DNA from: Latrodectus hesperus
Taxonomy: Eukaryota; Arthropoda; Arachnida; Araneae; Theridiidae
Reading direction: 5' to 3'
NCBI GenBank assembly: GCA_037975125.1
Contig: CM075851.1
Location: 127,718,349 to 127,782,348, forward strand
Length of the DNA: 64,000 nucleotides
A program made the translations under genes and the position numbers. The stretch's first letter is position 1. Each line of letters opens with the position of its first letter. The notes under the pieces were generated by a model. That model made no database searches. It worked only from the letters and a program-made list of their open reading frames with translations, and was not told where the DNA came from. This document shows, one piece after another, positions 11,503-23,101 of this stretch.

Positions 11503-11618
11503 TTGTAGAGTTTCTCAGCTCCATTCCTCATCATCGTTTGGTAATTAATCTCCTGGTTGAGCTTCGCCCTTTGGATCTGCAGGCGGCCCCTGCACGTCGC
11601 CGCTAAGGGGTCCGTGCC
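11503..11618 (-). CDS. RHPN: Rhophilin exon 2 (HR1 domain, first half)
   Basis: The acceptor (tttatttcag) and donor (AA|gtataa) bound 116 bases encoding 38 residues plus two bases of a Lys codon. The reading GTDPLAATCRGRLQIQRAKL followed by NQEINYQTMMRNGAEKLYK is the first helix of the HR1 Rho-binding region; the RxxLQxQRAxLNQ and GAEKLYK segments match rhophilin at the expected place. The donor is weaker than the others (gtataa). Known of the family: HR1 binds GTP-bound RhoA/RhoB as an antiparallel coiled coil. Confidence 0.93.
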
Positions 11619-12352
11619 CTGAAATAAAAGAGGGAATAAATGTCAATCATTTTACTTTACACTCATCGAATGGAAGCTTCAATGAAAAACACACTCTCTT
11701 AAATTTGTCTACCAATGTTACTTTCATGAACTGAATTTTGCCTTGCTTAAATTGGCTAATTTATATTTATTAATTTTTTTATAAATCAGGATTAGTTTCA
11801 TCAATGGTTTAAATATTATTCTGGCATGGACACAGTCGGATGAATTGGGTATTGAGATGACAACTCTTGTCTTTGTCAGTCGATATTCATGCTTTTACAT
11901 GAAAACCAAATTATGATATTACTGTCAGTTATTTTACAAGCATGAAGTCATAATAATTATCGATTATTTTAAAACAGAAATACGTACCATTAACCATTCC
12001 CATAATGTGATAGTTTAACACTTTTTTTTACTATATATATTATATATATGCATCGAGATGACATTCGAATCCTTTGAACGGTTGGAATGAAATGAATCAA
12101 ATAGTTTTCACCAGATAATTGTTTCACGTGAGTGTGTATCAAAGTGAAATAGCGAGACAAACAGCATTTGCCATAAAATTAAGTTCACGCTACAAATGAA
12201 TCTTTCAACTACCCACTATCTTTTGATGAGGGGTGGCTGCTTGACTGGACTGCCTATAGTTCCATAATCAAATTCTGCACAAAAGGGCTCAATTAGATCC
12301 ATTTAAAAGATGTTTCAAACTACTACAAGCATTCACATTGGATATAGAATTG

Positions 12353-12629
12353 TTGTTGTCGTGTGCCAGCCAGGCTGGCGATATGGTGTGCGCTGCTCCA
12401 CTTTTCCAACTGAACCCTATTTTGGTGTGGAGTCCGACTTCCTCAGTAGACACATGCCATAGGTACCCGTTTATAGGGTAGACAACCATTCACAACCCAT
12501 TCATACAAGGAAAGGACTAAGACAGGTTAGACAGAGAGAGAAAGTACATCCATGACCGAACCGGGATTCGAACCCAAGACCTCCCTATCCGCAGTCAGGT
12601 ACGCTGACCACTAGACAATTTGGGTGGCA
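12353..12629 (-). repeat. SINE2 (tRNA-derived), full length
   Basis: Read on the minus strand, the head is tgccacccaaattgtctagt with B box gggttcgaatcccgg; the body has aagtacatc reversed and a conserved cggactccacaccaaaatag-type block; the 3' end is ggctggcacacgac plus (aac). The 12-base TSD gatatagaattg is perfect at 12341-12352 and 12630-12641. Other copies: 33428, 49632, 57098 and 59662. Confidence 0.93.
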
Positions 12630-12814
12630 GATATAGAATTGAACCTAGGAACTGATGAGTAGAAAGTCAGAGCTTAATAATTTACGTATAGAAGCAAACA
12701 AGAGTTTAACAGTGTGGAGTGGACAACCAAACTGATTAAACTGTTTGTGAAGCTTCTTTAAGCAATCAACTGCATAGCTGTTTTCTGGAAATACTCCTCA
12801 TAGATTGTTAGCCT

Positions 12815-12985
12815 TAGTCCTGCGTCGCAAGGGAGGAAACCATGAAAACTCTCAAGGAACATGCCTGCGCCCTCGACAACTATAGGCATCCAGAAAGTAG
12901 AAGCACGACAGTTATTTATCGTTATTTAATAATGACTAGGATCAAGCTTGAGATCATCTACTCCTAAGTTCACTATTAAATAACG
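12815..12985 (-). repeat. SINE9-like repeat remnant, second copy
   Basis: The string cgcaagggaggaaaccatga then aaactctcaagg matches 2038-2085. The right part (12915-12990) contains a short inverted repeat (cgttatttaata versus tattaaataacg). Limits are approximate. Confidence 0.45.
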
Positions 12986-13685
12986 ACAATCCTTCGTACT
13001 TGATGCTTATGCATTACCTATTGCAGAAATAATTTTTTCTTTGAAAAATATGTCATTCATTTCATCGTCCTAATCGAGGTCTGTTGTCACTTTCGTATTT
13101 TTTTGAAGTACCCGTAGAATTAGGTTGAGAAATCATTATACTATCCTAAAGTAGTCAATGCTATTTTTCATATAAAATTCTGAAACTGAAGTATAATACT
13201 TAAGAAAACACAATAGACTTAACTACATTGGGGTTTGTTTGCATAGAATTTAATCTCTCTCAATATATAACTTCATTTTCTTCAAAAGAAATGCCCAGAA
13301 TACATTTAATTAACGTAGAAATAATCCCTAGTTGTGTGTGTGTGTGTGAATGGTGAAGGAAATAAATATTTTTAAATATAAATCATGATAAAAAATTATG
13401 CAATTTTCATGTTTCGTAAAAAACCTTATTGCCAACATGCTTGTATTTGCTGGATTACATTATATTTACAGGGCTAATTCATTAATGAATTCTGACCAAT
13501 AACAATGTTTGATACCAAATATGGACACAATTTCGTTGCGTATGAAACAGAATTAGATTTTTTCGCATTTCCAAATTCTGCTCTCGTAAAAAAAATACAT
13601 CTCTTGAGTTATGCTAAGTGAATGCTTATGTTTCGATTTTTTTATGTCAATTTTTATTGCGAATTATGTAAAAAATTTTAAATTT

Positions 13686-13756
13686 AGGATTGGTTGATTG
13701 GTTGGATTTTCGGCGCAAGGTCCAAAATTGGACATGCTACGCCAACGTTTAATTTA
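13686..13756 (-). mobile_element. LINE-A 3' tip
   Basis: About 65 bases (gattggttgattggttggat and then caaggtccaaaattggacat) match the 3' end of the LINE-A copies at 44010-44075 and 31546-31600. This is a strongly 5'-truncated copy. A chimeric SINE has inserted at its 5' (right) side. Confidence 0.65.
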
Positions 13757-14061
13757 TGTTGTTACTAATGACACTTGGGCAAGCCAAGCTCGCTATGCCT
13801 TGGCTATGCGAATTTAAGTCAATTGGGAGCGTCTTTCGTTTTAATCAGAGCACCATGAAGGTGAAAGTACGACTTTGCTTTACACACATGCTATAGGTAC
13901 CCGTTTATAGGGTAGGCAACCATTCACACCTCATTCATACAAGGAAAGGACAAAGACAGGATAGATAGAAAGTACATTCATGCCCGGAACTGAGATTCGA
14001 ACCCAGAACCGCCTTATCCGCAGTCAGGCACGCTGACCATTAGACAAGTTGGGCGGCAAAA
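13757..14061 (-). repeat. Chimeric SINE (SINE2 head plus SINE1 tail), copy 1
   Basis: On the minus strand the tRNA-like head and first body half are SINE2 (down to the ggcatgtgtgta region), then the sequence switches at about 13875 to the SINE1 tail (gtcgtactttcaccttcatg to the attagtaac end). The TSD gtttaattta is perfect at 13747-13756 and 14062-14071, so the chimera inserted as one unit. A second copy with the same junction lies at 22778. Confidence 0.88.
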
Positions 14062-16867
14062 GTTTAATTTAGGAATCCCTTATATTGAAATTCGTAAAAT
14101 CGGGATTCTATGTAGTCGCGTTTTTTCGTAAATTTATTGTTTGTTATTTAGACTATAAATCGTTAAGTAAATCTAGATTGTTTTCGAGAAAATTTTGTAA
14201 AAATAATTATTTTTCACGAAGCGCCAACATGTGAGGTTATTAAAATGTTTTTATACACAAAAAGTATGATTAGAAAGCACAATTCATGACATAGAATAAT
14301 AATTTAAAAATAAATAATTTTTATCATTCATTAAAAGAATTACAATCATTAAAATCTATATAAAATATTGCAAAAAAAAAATCTACCCTCAAAAAATACT
14401 TTCTAATTTCCTTTTCCTAAACTCGAAGAAATATTTCTTAAATGTTCGTTTTTTTTTTTTTTTTTTTCCAGCCTATTAATTTTGGGATTTATTAAAACTA
14501 TAAAAAATATTATCTTTATTCACAAATAGTATTACCTGTTCACCACGAAGACAACAGCAAAGAAAGAATTGGGCGTTTAGATAACAGCGAGTAACCATAG
14601 TAACCGTAGTAACATGAATGACTCATTTCGATGCAGAATTCACATGCAATTTTCTCAAGATGTAGCCCTTAACGGATCACCACAAAATGGCTCAGCGGAG
14701 AAGAATTTTTTGAATACATTGGTTTAGAATGTTAAACTAGACAGCAGATGTTTTTTATTGCTGAGCGGACAAATGAGGCAGAAGGTTGGTTTTGGAATAT
14801 TGACCTTTTTTTCCATTTTAGTTCACATTTTCTGTCACAAGAGGAAGCTGGCCTATTACAGTGAAACCTTTGATCTCTGGATTGTAATAAAAAAATTAAA
14901 AATGTATTTGCTTTAAAAATTACTTTTTTCATGCATTCTTTGCTCACGAGAGAAAATATGTCCATATTCTTTCCCTCCCCCCGGAAGTTTGAACAGAGTG
15001 ATTTTTACCGGATATTTATAATTTCGTTTCAAATTTATGACTGTACAAGCGATGCAAAATGCAAGTCATATTTGGAATACAAACATTTAAACTGAATTAA
15101 TTTATTTTTAGTATAGATTAGCAATTCGTTTTAAATAAACCAGGTAATGGCGATATAACTTAAAATATTTTCCCCCATATTTAAAGTTTATAAAAAATAT
15201 ATTCAGTAAAAGTGGCATAAATTTGGAATGAGCAATGTATTTTTAACTCGAAGAGGAAAAATGCGAATTAAAAACGTTTCATAAGAGTTATTTACAAATA
15301 AGCCATCATGTCACACACATTCTTGAAATATTGAAAAGAAATTCATCACGTGACTATTTGCAGTGTCCTATTACAGGGCTTATAATTAGTTTAAACTATA
15401 ATGTATGCAGATTTGAATTCATTGTAAAGTTTTTAATGCTTCAAAAATTTCGTTCATTTTAATATCTTTTTCAAATCGCCACTGGGGAGAGAGGAAAATA
15501 TGGACGGATCTTCCTTTTCCTTCTACATGTTATATCACACACATTGTATAGTTTTATATAAAATGATGCAATATTTGACATTTTCGATTACTGGAAGCTC
15601 TGATTTTGCCAATTTTTTTTTTAGCTCCGAAAGGATAGAAATTTCTATTTTAGCGAACATTTTTTTCAACTCTACTTCAATACCACCGATCGCACATGCA
15701 TTGGAATACATGTAAAAGGAGTTCGAATTGGAATATTAATAACTTCGTAAAAAAGAGGATTTTAAGTGTTCTGTACTCACCAAATAGAAGATGACTGCGA
15801 AATATATTTATTAAGCTGAATATTTACAATTACTACATTACATTTTATAATTTACAATTATTTGTGTTTTACAATATATAACTTAAAGATACTTTATATA
15901 TATCAATTGGTATTAGAACAAAAGACATTCTCTTTTGTTTGTTTATGTCTAACTCTTTCTACTGTTGCCAATTCACATTTTGATAGAAAATGAAAACGAT
16001 ATTTTTGTAGCGTTAATTTAATGTGTATTAAATTTAAATTATAATTATATATTATTGCTATTTGATAAAATTGTTATAATATACTTAGATACATATATCT
16101 TAGAAATAATTACATCATATTAAACATATTTTGATTCCAACAGTTCCATATCACATTCCATTTTTTTTTAGCTACTCCGCGCACGAAAACCCGTTACCTA
16201 GAGTAAGACAGTATTTTTAACAAATAGAGTAAATATCGTTAGTTTTCCAAATCATATTTTTTCTCGAAAAATAAGTACACCTTTTCCACGCCAGGGCTCG
16301 TTAGTGTGTATGCACGTGTTTACCTACACACATATATATAGGAAATATTTGGTTTTAACGTTGAGTCGACGCGAGCATTTGACTCATTAAAAACATGAGC
16401 CAAATCGGATTGAATAATATATGAATGAAATATGAAGTCATATTTTTGAGATTCATTCAAATTTTTTTTATTGATTTCCATCTCTCCAATTCAATTTAGC
16501 TGTTCTTTCTTGCAGTGTTCCTTTCATATTCCCAAATCAATCGAAATCTGGGGGATAAATCATATTTTTTTTCAACTTTAAGCTAATGAGAAAAAAATGA
16601 AAACGACTACGATGATAACAAGTGTGAAGAATTTCAAATTAATACCCCTTAAAATTCTCGATGTCATTTGAATGAACATAAAAATATCCATTTTTTTTTC
16701 GAAACACCTAAAATGGTACAGCGTTCTTCAGATCGAAGTTTCGGGTTCCATTACAGACACTATTGAACAACGGGACACGGATGTTACACTTTGTGTTCTG
16801 CATGCAAGTCTGTCACGGTGGGTGCTTCGGAATTTTCCGAGTTTCCACTTTGGATGCACTTGAACAT

Positions 16868-17060
16868 GGGCCGCTACGAAATGGTTGGTTAAGGCGTCGT
16901 TTTCATAATCGGAAGGTAGTGGGTTCGAATCCCGGCTTAACTGAAGATTCACAATTATCACTAAACAGTTGTGGCGTGTTAAATAGATCATGGTCGCACT
17001 GTCCTCCATGTGAAATGATACTGCATCACAAAATAATCACAGATGACTGTATCGCAAAAT
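16868..17060 (+). repeat. SINE5 (tRNA-derived)
   Basis: A tRNA-like head with A box (tggttggttaaggcg) and a good B box (gggttcgaatccc) about 40 bases later, then a body with ggtcgcactgtcctccatgt and gaaatgatact. The same body is seen at 47260, 29635 and, reversed, 58290-58330. This copy has a good B box, but the predicted cloverleaf is poor and I do not call a tRNA gene. Confidence 0.7.
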
Positions 17061-17231
17061 GACCAGCGGCTGCAATTCGTTCAACACCAAAAAGCTCTGC
17101 TGTTTATTTTAGAATACTTAATTCATTCAGAAATTTTCCCATACAGTAATAATTTCCAAAACACAAATCGAATTTTGGTATGATTCTCGAATATTTGTTA
17201 TTTACACCTACTGCAAAATAATTAGACTGAG

Positions 17232-17350
17232 ATCTGGCACCTGAATGATTAGTTCTCTGGCTTTTAATTCAACAATTCGTGAGTTCGATTCCTATTTCGC
17301 AATGGATTCGTATGGATGTTTATAGTAATTGATTCGGAATCCACGAGAAA
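17232..17350 (+). repeat. Decayed SINE4 copy
   Basis: The order tggcacctgaatgattag, caattcgtgagttcgattcc and attcggaatccac follows SINE4 (tggcagccgaatggttag, B box, cggaatccactttaa), but with many changes. It is an old copy. Confidence 0.6.
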
Positions 17351-20190
17351 CTAGATCGTGATGTATGTAAAAGGTGACACATAAAAATAATCAGATCAGT
17401 TATTTTCAATTTCGTCATATCTTCCAAGTTTTTCAACACACACACACACACAAAAGTGTTCCATATAAAACCAAAAAAATAAAGATGCTGTTGAAAATTG
17501 TATAAAACTTGGACTTTTTTTTTAAATCGCTTCTTCAAATCGATTTTGCATATCTAAACACATATACATTGTGAAGAAAGGATTAATTCAAATGTTAACA
17601 ACTTTCTTCTTTAAACAAAATGATCCATATGTATTATATAACATATTTAGAAAAAAATGGTACTCATATTTTGACAATTCCTGAATTCTGGCTCCTCCTA
17701 CCAGAAATAAATGGAATGTGACTTGTTTCCATGGCAACAAACATACAGACACAGACAAGTTGGCGGGAACTATTCTCTGGTATATAATCCGCAATTCTGA
17801 CTTAATAATCATAATTTAATTTAACAGAAATTCTGATTTAATCTAATTTAATCATAATTTAATCTAACAGAAATTTAATTTCACAGAATCATAAAATAAT
17901 TTAACAGAACTTAACATTATATCATCATAGAAGCATATCGTCGAATGTATGCATACGTCTATGGAACCACTGTGTATATATTGAATCAATGATCAAAAAA
18001 CGTCCATATAAGCTGCTATTGAAATTTAATGAATAAAAATTATTCACCATAGCATCACATTCCTAAAATAATTTACATTTTCATTGAAAAATTTTGTGAT
18101 CCAGTAAAATATATCTTATTAGTGAATTATTATTCTCTATTAAATTTTTATACTTCCATCATTAACTTTTACATTAACAATGCTGTTAATGTGTATACAG
18201 TTTCTTACTAGCACATTCTTAAATTATCTGTAAAATTTGTATTATTTTAGAATTGAGTTCAATGCTCTGAAAATAATCTAATAAATTCAATATGAAACCA
18301 AAATTTAAAACTTGTATGTGAAAATTGTGACATATCTAAATTAGGAAATAACAAGAATTTTAATAAAAAACAATTTTTTATAAATAGTATTAATGAATAT
18401 GGCTTCTTGTGGTAAATGAGCGATTAATTTTCGGTAAGTATCGATATTTAGAAAAATAACAATATTTATTATTTATTTAGCTTTAGTCAAAATTCTGTTT
18501 TGCATCACATAATAAGGTTTTACACATGGATCAGCTAAAACAAACCCAATGAGGTATGAAACTTAGATTCCTTTCAGTCACAAAGTAAATCAAATATTGA
18601 AATAAGAGTTCCTTTCATTCGTCTTCCAAAGTACCGCTGATCAGCGCCATATTTGAAAAGCAGAAAACACGTTCGTTGCAGCCGTTAAAAACTACATTTT
18701 TTCTATAGGTCGAGAAAAAGAAAGAAAGACGTAATCTGATATCGTACTCTACCACTACCAGTTAAATACAGATGACAATTTTAAGGAGTTATTTACTTCT
18801 TATTTGAAGGGAGCTTTGCGCATCACTGCATAAGCAATTTTACACTGAGTCTAAATCTTGGTTAATTATGATTTAAATTAATTAAAAATGTAATAAATCA
18901 AAGTTTCGGAATGAAACAGACTTTTTTTAAACTCATCAGAGAGTAACCTCTTGAATAAGTTAGATTCCATTCCTTGAAGTCGTTCTTTATTCAATTCTGG
19001 TCGACACACAGAATAAAGAATTTATTAATACACATAGACATACTTCGATTATTACAAAATACTCATCGAAAAAAAGTTTATTTTTGAGCATTTTTCACAT
19101 AATAGTTTGCATGACCTAAATACATGTCGATAGCTTCAAGAGAAAACAATTATTCCGGAATTGTACACTTGAAACATAGTTTCAGGGGGGAGTAACACAG
19201 CGCTTCGAATATTCCCACACCGTGCTTTTACTCTCTCCGCTTTGAGAGAAACACCTGGCTTCCTTTCTGCCAGCCGGAAGCGACGCTCCTCCATTTTGAG
19301 AAAATCCACCACTCAGTTTTACAAGACAGGCTTCACTGCTTGTCGTGTGACAACAAAATAAGTTAAGATGAGACACACATTGTTCGTTTATTGGAAACTT
19401 ATTTGCTTTTTTAATAGCCGAGAGAACTTCCTTATCGAACCGCCAACAATGGCACTTAGTGGCGAGATATCTCTATTTTGAAGATTTTACAAATGAAATA
19501 AGTTACAAGCAATATGTTAAGAAAGTTTTTGCTTTGATATTTTACTATTTGATATCTGAATCGCAGTGCCACTGTTAATGTAAATAATTAGGTACATTGT
19601 ATTTTAACTGTAACCGAATGTTTATACTGAAGTCAATTGCTATTTTCAAGAAAAATGATAGTGTGAATATGAGTCGCCATTTCTTAATCCATTATTCATC
19701 AATCATTAATTGTTATTATTTAACTACAGTGCAAATGTTAATCGTATTTTAGTTATTATTACATGACAATGAATGATGCCTTTTCTAATATTTTCCCATG
19801 TGTAAATTTTCTCTATGAATCATACGTCTATTATTTCTTCTTGTAAACAAACACAATGCAACGGAAGTTTTTTTTTTTTTTTTTTCATTTAGAAAATCAA
19901 CTCATTTTCAATCAATATTACCATGTTTCTGGTGATATGGTTGTCACTCTTGGTAAAATCCCTGATTTACACAATTTTAACTCACAATTAAACAAAACTC
20001 ATCTAAAATAATTAAATATTTCTATATATTGTGTAAATTTTTCAAACATTTAAGTCTCAATGAATAAAAAAGAAATTCCGAAAACTTCTCCAATTCGTCA
20101 AGTATTATAATAAATAAAAAGCTTGATAACATTTCCTTTCTTCGTTATTTCCTTGAATATTAAAGACATATACTATTCTTAAGTAATTTT

Positions 20191-20208
20191 GTGTGTGTGT
20201 GTGTGTGT
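20191..20208. repeat. (GT)9 microsatellite
   Basis: Nine uninterrupted GT units within AT-rich intron 1. Confidence 0.95.
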
Positions 20209-21462
20209 AGGTTTTAAATAAACGTTCACTTAAATAAATATTAGTATCTACTTATGTAACTCAAATAATAATTTTAGATTAAAATAAAATTAATTTCAAG
20301 TTTAAAAATATTTAGATTGTAAACTTAATTTACAAAATGTAAAAAAATATTGCTTCAAGAAAAAATTGACATATTTTTAAAATAATTTTTAAAATCGCAA
20401 AATTTGGAAACTTTTTTCCAAATTAAATTGATATCAATTTATACGTTTCACTCAAAATTTAATGTTTCTGATAATACAATAAAATCAGCCATTTTGAAAA
20501 TAATGAAAAATATCTCTCCATGAAAACAGATATTTTGCTATATTTATTCGAAATTATTGGGATATTCCATTATATATAACAGATATTGCCGGATCGTGAA
20601 ATAGATCCAAAATAAAAACTTTCGCCAGTGGAAAGCTTTAATCGCCAAGTTAAAAAATTTAGTAAACAAAAGGGGGGAATATAGCTCATATAATCTAAAT
20701 ATCCCTCCATCGTAGATATTTAACTATATTTAAGCTATATCATCTGGATATTCTATTATAAAATATATTGCATTATCGTGGAATAGATTCAATATAAAAA
20801 ACGTTTTTAATGAATCGATCGCCAAGTTACAAATCGCCAAGCTACAAAATTTTACAAACAAGGTTACACTATCATATAAGAATAAACAAAGGAATAACGC
20901 GCGTTTTGTATCTAAATATCCCTTTATCAAAATAGATATTTATCTGAATTAATTCGAAATTACTATTATAAAATTTATACCCAGATAAACTATCGTGAAC
21001 AGGTTTAGTATTAAAAAAACATATGAGTCAGTTGACAGTTTTGATCACCAAAGTATGATATATTTTATGCAAAGGAATACATGTTTTATATTATATTCAT
21101 TCAAACGATGGGTTTAAACTAAAAAATTATAAATAAAAGATTTTAAAATGCAAGATTTAAAAGTAACTATAACAGATGGCTGATAGAAGTGATTTTAAAT
21201 AATTATTATATTATTTCAAATGAAATTACTATATTTATTTTAAGTATGATTTTATTATACACTCTAATATTCTATTCATTAATCGCACATTTCACTTCTT
21301 TTCAAAAATAGGTACTTAGGCAGTCAGAAATTGCAAAATCATTTTCTTTTATTACTAAATACTATTTTAAAGTTCTTATGTGTGCTTTTAAATAGTCTCA
21401 CTGTGTAATATGTCTCTACACAATTTATTAAATAAAATCTGTTCGAGAAAAGAGAAACTCAC

Positions 21463-21537
21463 CCATTTGTCGGGGCAGTGGGCCTTATCCTTCACGGGAG
21501 TCCAAAACAACCACTTCGCCCCCTCGAATCGCTTCAT
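21463..21537 (-). CDS. RHPN: Rhophilin coding exon 1 (N-terminus)
   Basis: The exon encodes 25 residues, starting MKRFEGAKWL and ending CPDKW, then a strong donor (TGG|gtgagt). The ATG has an A at -3 (AAAATG). The same frame reaches back to a GTG at 21615 and is closed by a TAG at 21625-21627, so the first in-frame ATG is the likely start. Splicing in phase 0 to exon 2 gives DKW-GTDPL, which resembles the 'GCDPL/GTDP' motif just before HR1 in other rhophilins. This N-terminal stretch is poorly conserved in the family, so the exon is supported by splice phase, start context and its place next to a GC-rich block rather than by similarity. An alternative first exon elsewhere in the 9.8-kb intron cannot be excluded. 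Confidence 0.6.
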
Positions 21538-22205
21538 TTTTACGTATCCAAAAGAAAGTATCCGAGCGAGAGGCTGCGACGGGGGACAACCACCGACTCG
21601 CGAGTGATAGCGCACCTGAGCGGTCTACCTTCCACTGGGAGTCACAGAACAGTGGCCTCCACTTCCGGCGAACCCACTGGTTGCCAGCAGTGCCTCACCC
21701 TATTGTGCGGACTTTTCCAACAGATTTCATTTCAAAAGAGCCTCCTCTGAAAGTTAATAAACAAAAAAGAAAACGATTTTTTTTTCCTATCGCAATAAGA
21801 AGCTGGGTTCTTACATGATGGTGGGGTTGAGGTGCGCCATAATTGGCAATTTATCTTCGCGAGGGATTCGGAATGGAAATCTCTTGCGTCTGCAGGATAA
21901 GAAAAACGTTTCGATGGAGTCAGGTCAAATTTAAAAAAAACAGGAGATCCTTTTCAGCGCCATTCGACCGGGATCGAAGCATGAGGAATTATTCGTCACA
22001 CGCCCCGATAATCAAATTTTAAAAACTTTTTCGTGAAAAGGCCCGTATGACGCAACTGTTAATTGAATAATGGGGAGATCCACTTTACTTTCTTCACGTG
22101 GACAGCAGCGAAGAGTTGCGCAAGCTCTCCCTCTTGTTCGAAAGAGCGAACGATTTCTGTGCTCCAGGAATTGAAAGCAAGCTTTGAAATGACTTCGATA
22201 CAACC
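21538..22205 (-). promoter_or_regulatory. GC-richer block: probable 5' UTR and promoter of rhophilin
   Basis: Directly upstream of the proposed start codon the sequence changes from AT-rich to clearly GC-richer, with several CpGs (for example around 21560-21700 and 22075-22170). I see no good TATA box at a sensible distance, so if this is a promoter it is of the TATA-less broad type. Short open frames here (such as 22012-22203 on the minus strand) look incidental. The call is inferred from composition and position; no transcription start can be fixed from sequence alone. Confidence 0.45.
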
Positions 22206-22764
22206 GGACATTTTTTAGTTTGCTTTTAGATAGGATTATCAGGGCATAAAATATATAAAATTATCATTCTTTTCAGTTGATTTATTTTTTTCCCTAAATT
22301 AGCTTTCATTTTATAAAGTAAAATGCAATTTTATTGAATATAAGCCTGGAATGTTTTTCTCATGTTCATATTTTTAAACTGCAAAACAAATTTTTGAATT
22401 GGCAAGTAAAGATACTGGAGGTTTGAACGATGGAACATATAAAATGGAACAAACAAATTGGAACTTATAAAATGGAATTGTATTTACAAAGCACGATAAA
22501 TAAATAATATTTTTACGCCCTTCTGTTGAACTGTAATTATTAGTTATGTTTTTAAATTAATTTTGCCGTTTGCTGTATTTAAAAACATAAATGCAGTGCC
22601 AAAATCAGAAGTCCACGAAAAAATTGCGAAATTTTTCAAAAGATATCAGTAGTTGGTGTTTAGTATGTTAGAATAATTATCGAAAGTTATAAATGCAAGG
22701 GAGTAGGGCATAAAAGTAAGCAGTTTCTTCAAATAAAACGAGTAACACTTTGAAATATTAGGAA
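22206..22764. other. AT-rich sequence upstream of rhophilin, no feature
   Basis: Plain AT-rich sequence between the GC-richer putative promoter and the target duplication of the chimeric SINE. Nothing recognised. Confidence 0.6.
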
Positions 22765-22777
22765 GAATTATAAGGAT

Positions 22778-23090
22778 GTTGTTGTTACTAATGACACTTG
22801 GACAAGCCAAGCTCTCTATGCCTTTGGCTATGCGAATTTAAGTTAATTGGGAGCATCTTTCGTTTTTAATCAAGAGCACCATGAAGGTGAAAGTACGACT
22901 CTGCTCTACACACATGCCATAAGGACCCGTTTATAGGATAGGCAACCATTCACACCTCATTCATACAAGGAAAGGACAAAGACAGGATAGATAGAGAGAG
23001 AAAGTACATCCATGCCTGGAACCGGGATTCGATTCCAGGACCTCCTTATCCGCTTTCAGGCACGCTGACCACTAGACAAGTTGGGCGGCA
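22778..23090 (-). repeat. Chimeric SINE (SINE2 head plus SINE1 tail), copy 2
   Basis: It has the same structure and the same junction as the copy at 13757: SINE1 tail at 22778-22895 joined to SINE2 head at about 22896-23090 (B box reversed at 23025). Flanks gaattataaggat (22765-22777) and gaattaaggat (23091-23101) look like one target duplication with a two-base deletion. It lies about 600 bases upstream of the rhophilin promoter block. Confidence 0.85.
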
Positions 23091-23101
23091 GAATTAAGGA
23101 T

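Larger units (their letters stand above)
11619..21462 (-). other. Rhophilin intron 1 (9.8 kb)
   Basis: Bounded by donor gtgagt at 21462 and acceptor cag at 11619. Mobile elements are listed separately: SINE2 at 12353, SINE9-like at 12815, a LINE-A 3' tip at 13686, a chimeric SINE at 13757, SINE5 at 16868 and a decayed SINE4 at 17232. The rest, notably 14072-16867 and 17351-21462, is AT-rich with homopolymer runs (poly-T at 14450-14468 and 19869-19885) and holds nothing I can name. A GC-richer patch at 19185-19380 is unexplained. Confidence 0.8.
1664..21537 (-). other. RHPN: Rhophilin-like gene, 5' half (six exons, runs off left edge)
   Basis: Six exons in the right order on the minus strand encode the N-terminal part of rhophilin, a cytoplasmic scaffold that binds active Rho through an HR1 coiled coil and carries BRO1 and PDZ domains. 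The intron phases are consistent throughout: exon 1 ends in phase 0, exon 2 ends with two bases completed by one base of exon 3, exon 3 ends with two bases completed by exon 4, exons 4 and 5 end in phase 0, and exon 6 ends two bases into a Trp codon. About 199 residues are covered. The remaining BRO1 and the PDZ domain are not found in positions 1-1663 and should lie to the left of the window. Assignment rests on my recall of the family (for example the MVPLGLKETKEIDF, DFILEHYSED and RTPSRD segments). Function in this organism is inferred from the family. Confidence 0.92.

Noticed and set aside
16868..17060. Functional tRNA gene
   Set aside because: The B box is good but the cloverleaf arms do not pair well and the body continues as a dispersed SINE. 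The same holds for all other B-box hits in the window.
22012..22203. 63-codon minus-strand frame upstream of rhophilin
   Set aside because: No similarity; sits in the putative promoter/5' UTR. Could at most be a chance upstream frame.
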